DNA of 38,833 nt from a virus: IMG/VR virus record IMGVR_UViG_3300031951_000477, positions 1 to 38,833 of that record. One strand, written 5' to 3'. The notes beneath the pieces are model-generated. The model had not been told where the DNA came from and did no database searches. It saw only the letters and a program-made list of their open reading frames with translations. Below are positions 9,325 to 17,610 of the stretch, piece after piece (position 1 is the first letter of the stretch; each line of letters starts with the position of its first letter). The position numbers were made by a program, and so were the translations under genes.

Positions 9325-11631
9325 TTAGGCTATATTAGTTGCAACGTCAAACTTTTCTGACGCGGCAATCGCATTAGACCTATGACTACTTACACCTCCA
9401 CCCGCATTTATATCCGCAAAATATGTTGCGGCATCAACTTTATCTTTAAATTTAGGGAAGGTACTTGCGGGTTTACCTTTAGTGAAGAAAGCCACCGCGA
9501 CTTGAGCGGCGATGTCAGGTTCATTAACTAAATCAGGGTTACCAACCAAGTCTTTACCAATCATGTTACCATATTTTTCATAATTCTTTTTACCTGTAAG
9601 TTGGTTGAATCCTCTACCTCTATATCTCCATCCGTCACCTCCTCCTTGGTTACCAACAGTTTTTGCATACACTACGTTAAAGAATTTCTCAGGGTCGCTC
9701 TTCAAGTCGTTTAATTCACTATCAGAGTATTTTGCAACCCTTGAGCCGAAAATACTTCTAATTCTAGAGTTGGAAGTCCCTGCGTATGATACCTCTGATT
9801 TAGGTTTGAACCCAGATTCTTTTGAAATTACGGATAATATACCTATTTGAGCTAATGGGTCAGTAATTCCTGTTTTGTTCATGTAGTCAATCATAAGTTT
9901 GATGTTATTTTTTTGAACTGCATCAAAATTACCTACCAATTGAACATCTCCTGTAGAAATGTTTGATGTGTCAGGGTTACCTTCAATTTCAATCCCTGAC
10001 ATGTTAGAGTCTTTAAAGTTTTTAATTGTTAAAATCGAAAATAATTTCGTTAAATCTTCTTTATTTAAAACTCCTGTTTCAGTTAAACCATATTTTTGTT
10101 GGAATTCTTTAACCGCTTGTTCTGTTTCAGGACCAAATTTTCCGTCAACACCCCATTTAGGTAATAAGAAACCTAAAAACTGTAAACCTGTTTGTATCAA
10201 TTCAACACCTCGTTCTACTGGTATTGAAGACTCTACACCTTTTAAATTTTTATATTCTTTACCACTTGAAAGTAAATCATAAAACTCTTTCATGATTTTG
10301 TTTTCACCACTTTCAATCTCAGATAAATTTTTGTTAACCTCATCTTTATTAACTGATGTGAATTCAGATTTATTTAGTAAATCTTGTAATGATGATACTA
10401 TAGACGTATTAACAGTTGTATTATCAACGGGGTCTGTTTTTTCAGTTGTTGAGGGTTCTGAAGTTTCCCCTTTACCTGTAAAAATTTTATCTGAGTTTAC
10501 TAAAAGTTCTCTTAAATGCCTTCCTCTTGGTAAACCGATGTGAACGTGTTCCATACCTTCATGTCCAACCCATTCAGAAATTACCCCTATATAATCTCCA
10601 ACTTTTACACTATCACCTTTTTTTAAATTAACATTTTTTAAATGAGTATAAAAAATATCAGGAAAATTATTATCACCAGATATTGAAACTTGTGTTCCAA
10701 AGATTTTTCCTGAATTTTTGCCCGTATCCCTAATTCTTGAAACAACTCCGTCAGTATATGAATTTACAACAGTACCTGGTGGAGAAAAAATGTCCCAAGC
10801 GTTGTCTGACTCCCAATTACCAAGAGCTCTACCACCGTGGTTTCTAGGTCCGTTTTCTAAATCGGTTTTAAATGTTCCTCCGATGTTTGTTGTTGCTTCT
10901 TTAAGGGATAATTCTTTATCGGTGTGTTTTGTCTCAAAATCGAAAAGTTTTTGAATATAATTGTTTCTTCTTAAAACTTTGAACACTAAATTCTCATCTG
11001 AATACTCTCCACCTTTTTCTAATCCGCAAGTTCTATATTTTTTAATTTTATCTTTATACTTATCAATTAATTTTCTTGCATCATCCAACGGTTCACCTTT
11101 TGCAGATTCAATAACACCATCAATTATTTTCATCCATTGTTCAGATTTATTCTTAATTAATTCGGTGTCAATTTTAGGATTTTCTTTTTTTGGTTTTGTA
11201 ATCCATTCATTTTTTAATACCGAAAAAACTCCACTACTAAAATGAGTTTCAGATTCGTCTTGTACATACAATTCTACATCATAACCAAAAATTGTTATGT
11301 CGTGTTTATCGTTAAATAAAGTTTTTTTTAATTTGAATAACTCTTCATATAGGGGTAACTGAGCTGCATTAAATTGTTCGTAATCTACCAATATATGTAA
11401 ATCAATGTCCGAAAAATTAGACCAATTGTAATTAGCTAATGAACCTGTCATTATGATATCTGAAACAATGACATCAACTTTTAAGAATTCGATAAATTCA
11501 TTGGATATTTCCAATAATCTATTTCTAACTTTAGGGTTAATAATAATATCTCCACCCTTTTCTTTCCAAATTTTAGGGTTTAATTCATCCCTAAGATGAA
11601 AACTTTTCAATATTGATTTTAAATTACTCAT
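9325..11631 (-). CDS. Multidomain lysin: nucleotidyltransferase + M23 peptidase + PG-binding + GH19
   Basis: A 768-residue fusion. Residues about 1-250: a polymerase-beta-type nucleotidyltransferase core with GSLANYNWSNFSDIDLHI (GS and DxD, about 63-80) and a third acidic position in DVELYVQ. Residues about 255-370: a LytM/M23 metallopeptidase-like domain with NHGGRALGNW, NAWDIFSPPGT and the HxH motif EHVHIGL. Residues about 470-535: a peptidoglycan-binding domain (GVDGKFGPETEQAVKEFQ). Residues about 565-768: a GH19 chitinase/lysozyme-like domain with the acid in SKESGF and the hallmark YRGRGFNQLTGKKNYEKYG. The three C-terminal modules attack or bind cell wall, fitting a tail-associated or lysis enzyme. 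There is no signal peptide. The fused nucleotidyltransferase is unusual and its substrate is unknown. The gene lies within the virion block. Confidence 0.85.
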   Translation of the reverse strand: MSNLKSILKSFHLRDELNPKIWKEKGGDIIINPKVRNRLLEISNEFIEFLKVDVIVSDIIMTGSLANYNWSNFSDIDLHILVDYEQFNAAQLPLYEELFKLKKTLFNDKHDITIFGYDVELYVQDESETHFSSGVFSVLKNEWITKPKKENPKIDTELIKNKSEQWMKIIDGVIESAKGEPLDDARKLIDKYKDKIKKYRTCGLEKGGEYSDENLVFKVLRRNNYIQKLFDFETKHTDKELSLKEATTNIGGTFKTDLENGPRNHGGRALGNWESDNAWDIFSPPGTVVNSYTDGVVSRIRDTGKNSGKIFGTQVSISGDNNFPDIFYTHLKNVNLKKGDSVKVGDYIGVISEWVGHEGMEHVHIGLPRGRHLRELLVNSDKIFTGKGETSEPSTTEKTDPVDNTTVNTSIVSSLQDLLNKSEFTSVNKDEVNKNLSEIESGENKIMKEFYDLLSSGKEYKNLKGVESSIPVERGVELIQTGLQFLGFLLPKWGVDGKFGPETEQAVKEFQQKYGLTETGVLNKEDLTKLFSILTIKNFKDSNMSGIEIEGNPDTSNISTGDVQLVGNFDAVQKNNIKLMIDYMNKTGITDPLAQIGILSVISKESGFKPKSEVSYAGTSNSRIRSIFGSRVAKYSDSELNDLKSDPEKFFNVVYAKTVGNQGGGDGWRYRGRGFNQLTGKKNYEKYGNMIGKDLVGNPDLVNEPDIAAQVAVAFFTKGKPASTFPKFKDKVDAATYFADINAGGGVSSHRSNAIAASEKFDVATNIA

Positions 11632-11635
11632 TAAA

Positions 11636-11644
11636 CATAAATAT
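11636..11644 (-). promoter_or_regulatory. TATTTAT motif before the lysin fusion
   Basis: The coding strand reads ATATTTATG four bases upstream of the ATG at 11631. It is part of the recurrent set. Confidence 0.4.
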
Positions 11645-11661
11645 TAGAGTAATTTTATTTG

Positions 11662-11904
11662 TTACAGTTTCTTGTATTTAAATATTTTTGAGATTTTTGT
11701 ACTGAAAAACTTACCTTGGGATTCTGAAACTCTAAACTGTGTATAAAGTTGGTGTGGGATTTCATCATATTCATAACGAGCCCCGTTATTAAATTCAACA
11801 ATTAATTTTTTGGTTTCAGTATCATATTCGGTTTTAGCCAAATTACTTGACTTGATTTCATTCAAAATCTTCGTCCCAACTATCTCTTCTTTTACTATCG
11901 CCAT
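11662..11904 (-). CDS. KTSC-domain protein
   Basis: An 80-residue protein matching the KTSC domain pattern: KSSNLAKTEYDTETKKLIVEF (about residues 18-38), GARYEYDEIPHQLYTQF, then SQGKFFSTKISKIFKYKKL. The KTSC fold is small and mostly beta; a nucleic-acid-related role has been suggested for it but the function is not established. The ATG at 11904 overlaps the end of the upstream gene by 47 bases, so a shorter start is possible. No regulation is visible beyond coupling to that gene. Confidence 0.75.
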   Translation of the reverse strand: MAIVKEEIVGTKILNEIKSSNLAKTEYDTETKKLIVEFNNGARYEYDEIPHQLYTQFRVSESQGKFFSTKISKIFKYKKL

Positions 11905-12202
11905 CTTCTAATGGTATTTCTAAATTTATTTCTTTTAATTTATCTTGAAGATAATCAACAAACTCATTATGGTCAATATCAGGGAAAAAACCTTTTAACT
12001 CAGAAAACAATTTACTGTGTAAGGAGCTGAACTTTTGAAAGTTTCTCATAATATCATTTGGATAATATGGGGGTTTTTCTAAATCTTTTTCTGTCCATCC
12101 TTCTCTTTGAAACGCTCTTCTTAACTCTCGATATGTTTCTAAAATATCTTCATCGGATTTTAAGGTCTCAATATATTTTTTATAATGTTTCATCATACCC
12201 AT
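11858..12202 (-). CDS. Hypothetical protein (114 aa)
   Basis: A charged, probably helical protein starting MGMMKHYKKYIETLKSDED, with no motif I recognise and no membrane segment. It is the first minus-strand gene after the divergent ClpC-like gene and has a TATTTATA element just upstream of its start, so it probably begins a transcript that includes the KTSC gene. Confidence 0.65.
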   Translation of the reverse strand: MGMMKHYKKYIETLKSDEDILETYRELRRAFQREGWTEKDLEKPPYYPNDIMRNFQKFSSLHSKLFSELKGFFPDIDHNEFVDYLQDKLKEINLEIPLEDGDSKRRDSWDEDFE

Positions 12203-12204
12203 AC

Positions 12205-12214
12205 TTATAAATAT
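12205..12214 (-). promoter_or_regulatory. TATTTAT motif in the divergent spacer
   Basis: The coding strand reads ATATTTATAA directly before the 114-residue gene, in the 69-base spacer shared with the oppositely oriented ClpC-like gene. Confidence 0.45.
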
Positions 12215-12271
12215 AAGATTATTTGAGTTGAAATTACCAAATTAAAGATTATACTTTAAAAAAAGACTAAT

Positions 12272-14302
12272 ATGATAGAATCGAAAGATAATGATGGGCA
12301 AAATAAAAACAGAGGTAACGAGAGTACCTCTACGCCAGTTTTAGATAATTTCAGTCGTGATTTGATAAAATTAGCTGAAGAAGGAAAATTAGACCCTGTT
12401 ATAGGTCGTGAACAAGAGATTAATAGAATCGCACAAATTCTTTCAAGAAGAAAGAAAAATAACCCAATTATTATAGGTGAGCCAGGATGTGGTAAAACTG
12501 CAATCGCAGAAGGATTAGCAATAAAAATATTCAATGGAGAGTGTCCACGTAATTTGATGGATAAAAAAATTGTCTCATTAGATATGACATCTATTGTCGC
12601 GGGTACAAAATATAGAGGTCAGTTTGAGGAAAGAATGAAAGTTATTATCGAAGAACTTCAAAACGCACCAAACATAATTGTATTTATTGATGAAATTCAT
12701 ACCATAGTTGGCGCAGGTAATTCATCAGGGTCATTAGACGCTTCGAATATTTTTAAACCCGCATTGGCAAGAGGTGAGATACAATGTATTGGAGCGACAA
12801 CATTAGACGAGTACAGAAAAAACTTTGAGAAAGACGGAGCATTAGAAAGAAGATTTCAGAAAGTTATAGTTGATTCCGCGTCTAAAGAAGAAACAATTCA
12901 GATTTTAAAAAATTCAAAAGAAAGATATGAAAATTATCATAAAGTAATCTATTCTGATGAAATTTTAAATCTATGTGTTGATTTGGCTGAAAGATATATT
13001 ACAGATAGAGAATTTCCTGATAAAGCGTTTGACATTTTAGATGAGGTTGGAGCTAGAAGTCAGGTTGAGGTTAAAATTCCTGAAATAATTGAGAAACTTA
13101 AACAACAAGCTTCTGATATAAAACAAGAAAAAATTGAAGTTGTTAAAAAACAAAACTATGAAGAAGCCGCAAATCTAAGAGATAAAGAAAGACGAATATT
13201 AGATAAATTAGATTTGGAGAAAAAGAAATTTGAGTCCGAGCTAACTAATTCTAAAAAAGAAGTTACGGAGGACTTAGTTTATGATGTGGTTTCTAATATG
13301 ACTAAAATTCCTGTATCTAAACTAAATTCAAATGAGACTCAGTTGTTATCAAAATTAGATGAAAGTCTAAATAAAAAAGTAATAGGTCAGTCTGAAGCGG
13401 TTACAAGAATTGCTAAATCAATTAGAAGAAATCGTTTAGGTATTAAAGACCCTAACAAACCTATCGGCTCATTTATTTTCTTAGGGTCAACAGGTGTTGG
13501 TAAAACATATTTAGCAAAACAATTAGCGAAAGAGATATTCGGTAGTGAAGACAATATGATAAGAATCGATATGTCAGAATTCCAAGAAAAACATACAATA
13601 TCTCGTTTAATTGGTGCTCCTCCAGGATATGTCGGTTACGATGAAGGAGGTCAATTAACTGAACAAGTTAAGAACAAACCGTATTCAGTTATTTTATTTG
13701 ATGAGATAGAAAAGGCCAACAAAGACATATTTTCTTCATTATTACAAGTTTTAGATGATGGACACATAACTGACGGTTTAGGTAGAAAAATTAATTTCAA
13801 AAATTGTGTTATAATTATGACATCTAATATTGGAGTTAAAAAATTACAGGATTTTGGTACAGGTGTCGGATTCAAAACGTCCTCAAGTTCATACGTTGAG
13901 GAAGAGCATAAAAGAGCAGTTTTAAAGAAGGAGTTACAAAAATTTTTCGCTCCTGAATTTTTGAACAGAATTGACGAAGTAATAATTTTCAACACTCTTA
14001 AAAAAGAAGAAGTTAAACAAATTGTTAAATTGGAGATGGATAAATTAATTTCAAGATTAACTAATTTGAAATACAAAATTTCATATTCTGATGATGTTTT
14101 GGATTTAATTTCTGAGGTTGGTTTTGATGAGACTTATGGTGCAAGACCATTAAAAAGAGCAATACAAGATAAAGTTGAGGACTTTATTTCTGAAGAAGTT
14201 CTTAAGGGGTCAATAATCGAGGGTAATTCTTATAGTCTTTATGTTAAAGACAATGAAGTAAAACTTAAGGAAAAAAAGGTAAGAACAAAAAAAGGGGAAT
14301 AA
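12272..14302 (+). CDS. ClpC/ClpA-like double AAA+ protein unfoldase
   Basis: A 676-residue Hsp100 ATPase. It lacks the usual N-terminal Clp repeat domain and starts almost at the first AAA+ module. AAA1: Walker A GEPGCGKT (about 72-79) and Walker B VFIDEIHTI (about 135-143). A middle region with a UVR-like segment EKIEVVKKQNYEEAANLRDKE (about 280-301) resembles ClpC. AAA2: Walker A GSTGVGKT (about 405-412), Walker B VILFDEIEKA, sensor/arginine region FAPEFLNRIDEVI and C-terminal GARPLKRAIQ. The segment FGTGVGFKT contains a VGF tripeptide where ClpC/ClpA carry the ClpP-docking loop, suggesting it feeds substrates to a ClpP, probably the host's. No phage ClpP is visible here. It is on plus while its neighbours are on minus, so it is transcribed alone and ends in a terminator hairpin. 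Confidence 0.92.
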   Translation: MIESKDNDGQNKNRGNESTSTPVLDNFSRDLIKLAEEGKLDPVIGREQEINRIAQILSRRKKNNPIIIGEPGCGKTAIAEGLAIKIFNGECPRNLMDKKIVSLDMTSIVAGTKYRGQFEERMKVIIEELQNAPNIIVFIDEIHTIVGAGNSSGSLDASNIFKPALARGEIQCIGATTLDEYRKNFEKDGALERRFQKVIVDSASKEETIQILKNSKERYENYHKVIYSDEILNLCVDLAERYITDREFPDKAFDILDEVGARSQVEVKIPEIIEKLKQQASDIKQEKIEVVKKQNYEEAANLRDKERRILDKLDLEKKKFESELTNSKKEVTEDLVYDVVSNMTKIPVSKLNSNETQLLSKLDESLNKKVIGQSEAVTRIAKSIRRNRLGIKDPNKPIGSFIFLGSTGVGKTYLAKQLAKEIFGSEDNMIRIDMSEFQEKHTISRLIGAPPGYVGYDEGGQLTEQVKNKPYSVILFDEIEKANKDIFSSLLQVLDDGHITDGLGRKINFKNCVIIMTSNIGVKKLQDFGTGVGFKTSSSSYVEEEHKRAVLKKELQKFFAPEFLNRIDEVIIFNTLKKEEVKQIVKLEMDKLISRLTNLKYKISYSDDVLDLISEVGFDETYGARPLKRAIQDKVEDFISEEVLKGSIIEGNSYSLYVKDNEVKLKEKKVRTKKGE

Positions 14303-14316
14303 TTTCCCCTTTTTTA
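14287..14316. terminator. Bidirectional terminator hairpin
   Basis: Inverted repeat AAAAAAGGGGAA / TTCCCCTTTTTT with loop TAAT; the ClpC-like stop codon lies in the loop. T/A runs on both sides let it serve the convergent peptidase gene as well. Confidence 0.85.
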
Positions 14317-15144
14317 TTACATGAACATTCGATATTGATTTCCTTTGGGTTCAATATATCCGTGTTTACTATAACCCAATTTTTCAATCATTTTTTTTCC
14401 TGTTAAAATACCATTATAAACATCCTCAACAACAACATACTCTTCTCTTGTGTGATAATTGTAATAACCAATTGCAAAATTAATACAAGAAAAATCAAAT
14501 TTTTGTTTTAGTGCATAAACATCAGTATATGGGTGAGATTGATATTTGTTTCTATTATCAAAATTTTCGGTTAAAACCTCATCACAAGATTTAAAAAATT
14601 CACTATTTCTATCAAATAATTTTGTCCCCATGCAGTATTCCGAAACCATAGAATTTCCAGGAGCGTCAAACTGAATTGCATAACCAACATTAATAAAGAA
14701 ATTTGAATCCGCGTTTCTTGAACCATGACAACCTGTTTCTTCTGATACAAAAAACGCGGCTTTCAGATTTGGTAATTCCTTTAGTAATTCAAGACAGGCG
14801 TAAATCCCACATTTGTCGTCACCACCAATTCCTGTAGGTAACCCTTTATCATTATACGCCTTCAATGAAGGTTTTAGGACTTTTTGTTCGTTGGGTAAAT
14901 TTTCTTCTCTAATGTTTATTGAGTCTAATTCGTGTACAGTATCTGTATGGGACACAACACAAGGGAAATATTCGATATTTGGGTCAGTTTGTTTTGTTGC
15001 ATAGATGTTGAACATATCATCAACTTCAAACGGTATATTGTTTTCAGTCAACCAATTTGTTATAAATTCAACCATCATATCCTCTTTGTAAGTTTTACTA
15101 GGGATTGATAGGACATTTTTTAAAAGTGTGTAATCTCTTTGCAT
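14317..15144 (-). CDS. M20-family (PepT-like) metallopeptidase
   Basis: A 275-residue, probably zinc-dependent exopeptidase or amidohydrolase. Motifs: CVVSHTDTVHE with the first metal His and catalytic Asp (about residues 63-73), GIGGDDKCGIYACL with the bridging Asp (about 105-118), and FVSEETGCHGS with the catalytic/metal Glu pair (about 132-142). A further metal-ligand region is IQFDAPGNS. It is shorter than full M20 enzymes (about 400 residues), so the dimerisation domain is reduced or absent. The start at 15144 lies exactly four bases after a TAACTTTG element, indicating a leaderless transcript. It may recycle peptides from unfoldase or protease action, which is inference from the convergent ClpC-like neighbour. 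Confidence 0.8.
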   Translation of the reverse strand: MQRDYTLLKNVLSIPSKTYKEDMMVEFITNWLTENNIPFEVDDMFNIYATKQTDPNIEYFPCVVSHTDTVHELDSINIREENLPNEQKVLKPSLKAYNDKGLPTGIGGDDKCGIYACLELLKELPNLKAAFFVSEETGCHGSRNADSNFFINVGYAIQFDAPGNSMVSEYCMGTKLFDRNSEFFKSCDEVLTENFDNRNKYQSHPYTDVYALKQKFDFSCINFAIGYYNYHTREEYVVVEDVYNGILTGKKMIEKLGYSKHGYIEPKGNQYRMFM

Positions 15145-15148
15145 GATA

Positions 15149-15177
15149 CAAAGTTACAACTTTTTCCGAGATTTCAA
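15149..15177 (-). promoter_or_regulatory. Host-type promoter, leaderless
   Basis: Minus strand: TTG (15175-15177), 18 bases, TAACTTTG (15149-15156), then four bases before the ATG of the M20 peptidase. The TA of the element is also part of the upstream gene's stop codon. The spacing fits the known Bacteroidota -33/-7 promoter. Confidence 0.75.
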
Positions 15178-16542
15178 AACTTTTCTTTCAAATAATTCAA
15201 AATTATATAAAAAAGAATTAAATTCATCAAGAGTTAAACTTCTATTTTTTGTAGATTCAAATTGTCTTTGAGTTACAATATTTATCTTATTTGTTTTAGG
15301 GTCAATTGAACGAATGTTAAATTTAAGGTCTTTGTCTTTTGGTGTAGGATACCATTTATCAAAATCATAACGTTTCCTAACTTCAAGATTAACATATTTA
15401 AATTCATCTAGGTTTGAGAATCTGTCACTACTTTCTACCTCTTCTATCATTTTTTCAATCTGAGATAGTGCGTAATTATTAAAGGATTCAGTATCAAAAT
15501 CGTCACATCCATACTCATACATATATTCTTCATAAGGTCCAACATTTAATTCGTGTCCTAACTTGGATAACAATTCTTGTAAAGTTAAATCAGTATCTTT
15601 ATAAAGTTTATAAAGTGATAATAAAACATTAACGGTAGTAACATAACTGTGGAAAGTATTTTTTTCAAATATACCGTAATTAACAAATGGATTTGATAAC
15701 TCATTTGTTATTTCTTTTTCTGCAGTTCTTGACATACACTGTTCCTTTTCAGATTGAAAGTCGTCAACTATATTTTCCGTTAATCTTGGAAATGTATCCA
15801 TTAATAATTTAGAAATTTTTTGAGCGGTTTCATCATTAAGGTCTTTTACATTAGGTATAAAATAAGAAACTAACTCAAACAATTTTTCTCTTGCTTCACC
15901 ATTTATGTCGTAAATTAGATACCCCTCATTCCAATCTTGATACGCATAGTCAGAATGATAAAATCCCATTTCATAGCTCCCATAATAAGAATATAAATTT
16001 CTTAAAAACCATATATCATGTTCACCTAAATCAAAAAGTTTAAAATAATCTTCATTATCATCAAAAGTTAATTTAACCATACTTTTACCAGGTGATTTTT
16101 CATTAAATTTAAATCCCCCTATTAAATCATCATATCTACCTAATGTGTGTTCAGGATATTTTTCACCGCTTTGTATTTTTTTTAGTAATTGGTATATATT
16201 TTGAACGGGTATTGTTTTGTAAACAATATTCTCAATCTGAGGGAATTGATTAAACAACTCTGAAGATTTTATTTCTTGGTCCTCGTCATCTAAATAATGT
16301 ACCCCATATTCTCCAACACTGATTACATATGATTTTGTTGGTAACCATTGATTACCTTTTTTATCAACTACTATAAAAGTATCACCGTATTTGTGAGTAC
16401 CCCATTTTTTCCATAGAAATGGAGGGCCGAAGTATTTCGCAGATTCATATGAAAGACATTTTAGGAAAATAACCTCATCATCTTCATACAAGATTTTACT
16501 ACCTTCGTAGGCTTCGTTTTTTAATTCTTCTTTTTCGGACAT
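15154..16542 (-). CDS. Hypothetical protein (462 aa)
   Basis: A large acidic, aromatic-rich soluble protein starting MSEKEELKNEAYEGSKIL. No signal peptide, membrane segment or catalytic motif is evident. The N-terminal third (ESAKYFGPPFLWKKWGTHKYGDTF) has the look of a small globular domain of phage-encoded unknowns. The C-terminal half is helical and ends in a basic tail KVLKSRKKL. It is divergent from the tmRNA; a TATTTAT motif lies within 20 bases of its start. Confidence 0.7.
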   Translation of the reverse strand: MSEKEELKNEAYEGSKILYEDDEVIFLKCLSYESAKYFGPPFLWKKWGTHKYGDTFIVVDKKGNQWLPTKSYVISVGEYGVHYLDDEDQEIKSSELFNQFPQIENIVYKTIPVQNIYQLLKKIQSGEKYPEHTLGRYDDLIGGFKFNEKSPGKSMVKLTFDDNEDYFKLFDLGEHDIWFLRNLYSYYGSYEMGFYHSDYAYQDWNEGYLIYDINGEAREKLFELVSYFIPNVKDLNDETAQKISKLLMDTFPRLTENIVDDFQSEKEQCMSRTAEKEITNELSNPFVNYGIFEKNTFHSYVTTVNVLLSLYKLYKDTDLTLQELLSKLGHELNVGPYEEYMYEYGCDDFDTESFNNYALSQIEKMIEEVESSDRFSNLDEFKYVNLEVRKRYDFDKWYPTPKDKDLKFNIRSIDPKTNKINIVTQRQFESTKNRSLTLDEFNSFLYNFELFERKVLKSRKKL

Positions 16543-16551
16543 ATTTATACA

Positions 16552-16560
16552 AATAAATAC
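16552..16560 (-). promoter_or_regulatory. TATTTAT motif
   Basis: The coding strand reads GTATTTATT ten bases upstream of the ATG at 16542, back to back with the host-type promoter of the tmRNA. Confidence 0.35.
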
Positions 16561-16568
16561 ACGAAAGA

Positions 16569-16599
16569 TTTGGTATTAATCTTTTTATTCGTATATTTG
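16569..16599 (+). promoter_or_regulatory. tmRNA promoter (host Bacteroidota type)
   Basis: TTTG at 16569-16572, a 19-base spacer and TATATTTG at 16592-16599. This is a near-ideal Bacteroidota sigma-A promoter. The mature tmRNA 5' end lies 25 bases further on, after a boxA-like leader. Confidence 0.85.
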
Positions 16600-16608
16600 T
16601 AAAACAAA

Positions 16609-16620
16609 AGTTCTTTAACA
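16609..16620 (+). promoter_or_regulatory. boxA-like antitermination sequence
   Basis: AGTTCTTTAACA lies between the promoter and the mature tmRNA and matches the core of rRNA-leader boxA elements bound by NusB/NusE. The same core follows several other stable-RNA promoters in this window. Confidence 0.5.
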
Positions 16621-16623
16621 TAT

Positions 16624-17014
16624 GGGGGTAACTCTGGAATTGACTGGCATAGATAGTCATTCGGGGCACGTCAGGGACGAACTAACCCTGTCAAAATGGT
16701 TCAAAAACGATAAACGGCAACGTTATCAACAAACTTTCTGCGGTAGGTCTTATCCGTACTGAGGAAAGCGTAGCAGTAGCCTAATTGAATTAGGTTACTA
16801 AAGGGGTCGGCAGACATATAACCTTGCAACAGAAGTCGTAGTTGTGGTGGATTACTATTGAACCCTAAATCGAATGGTAACCATTGTTTGTTGATTTACG
16901 ATGGTGAAGAACAAATCAACTATTTTTGGAACATTAGAAAATGTTAACCTAAGCGTGTAGTCCTTAATGGGTAATGTGAACAGGACTTGGGTTCGAGTCC
17001 CAATACCTCCACCA
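16624..17014 (+). ncRNA. ssrA: Transfer-messenger RNA (tmRNA)
   Basis: Rescues stalled ribosomes and tags the nascent protein for proteolysis. The 5' end GGGGGTAACTCTGGAATTGAC pairs through GGGGGTA with TACCTCC at the 3' end, followed by A and an encoded CCA (17012-17014). The 3' T arm is at about 16984-17000 (GGGTTCGAGTCCC). The most plausible tag frame starts at GGC 16716 and gives 22 codons ending ESVAVA before TAA 16782-16784; that stop lies in a 10-bp hairpin (16776-16798), as in other tmRNAs. The tag is long compared with the usual 8-15 residues, and two other frames (one ending at TAG 16745) cannot be excluded by eye. A host-type promoter, boxA-like leader and terminator frame the gene. 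Phage tmRNA plus a phage ClpC-like unfoldase is a meaningful pairing. Confidence 0.93.
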
Positions 17015-17022
17015 AATTAAAA

Positions 17023-17046
17023 ACCCACCAATCGGTGGGTTTTTTT
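17023..17046 (+). terminator. tmRNA terminator
   Basis: Seven-bp stem ACCCACC / GGTGGGT with loop AATC, followed by a run of T. It lies directly after the tmRNA CCA. Confidence 0.9.
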
Positions 17047-17608
17047 ATTTTAATAGTGTTATATGTCCGTAGGTTTGATGGAATCTATTATCTACATCTT
17101 TCCATTGTAAACAATAAACATAAACACCATCTTGACACATTTTACCATTGTAAGTTCCATCCCATCCGTAATCCAAATTGTAGGACTCAAAAATAATCTG
17201 ACCCCATCGGTTTACTATAAAAAAATGCTCATCAAAGTAATTGTAACCTTGTGGTTTCCATACATTATTAATTTCATCACCATCAGGTGTAAAAGTATTT
17301 GGAGCCCACATTGTGGTGTTAGGACATTCAACTAAATTTACAGTATAGTATACCATATTTGAGGGACATAAATCCTCTCCTTGTATCGCACTTAGTTGGT
17401 ATGACCCGATAGAGTAATTACTCCAATTTACTGTCAAACTAGTTGTTGTAAAAATTTGACTGTCTAAAGACCAAGATATTAAACCTGATACTGTAGATTG
17501 AGTACTATAAGTAAAAGTTAAATCATTATCCTCACATTTCTCAATAGTTTGTTGAGAGAACAGACTTGATGAACATACCAATGATAATATAAGAAATAGT
17601 TTCTTCAT
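17045..17608 (-). CDS. Secreted protein with T9SS type B sorting (gliding-motility C-terminal) domain
   Basis: A 187-residue protein with a Sec signal peptide (MKKLFLILSLVCSSSLFS, about residues 1-18). A short Ig/PKD-like stretch follows (about 20-105). The C-terminal domain (about 110-187) carries the hallmarks of the gliding motility-associated/T9SS type B sorting domain: APNTFTPDGDEINNVWKP, HFFIVNRWGQIIFES, YGWDGTYNGK, DGVYVYCLQWKD and GHITLLK. In Bacteroidota this domain directs proteins through the outer membrane by the type IX secretion system. It is the last gene of a three-gene operon, starting two bases after the preceding stop. Finding it in a phage implies export to the host surface by host T9SS, which is inference. 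It ends at the tmRNA terminator. Confidence 0.9.
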   Translation of the reverse strand: MKKLFLILSLVCSSSLFSQQTIEKCEDNDLTFTYSTQSTVSGLISWSLDSQIFTTTSLTVNWSNYSIGSYQLSAIQGEDLCPSNMVYYTVNLVECPNTTMWAPNTFTPDGDEINNVWKPQGYNYFDEHFFIVNRWGQIIFESYNLDYGWDGTYNGKMCQDGVYVYCLQWKDVDNRFHQTYGHITLLK

Positions 17609-17610
17609 AC

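Noticed and set aside
13651-14076. Minus-strand frame within the ClpC-like gene
   Set aside because: Shadow of a well-supported coding region; no recognisable product.
16987-17196. Plus-strand frame after the tmRNA
   Set aside because: It starts inside the tmRNA T arm and crosses the terminator; opposite the T9SS-domain gene.
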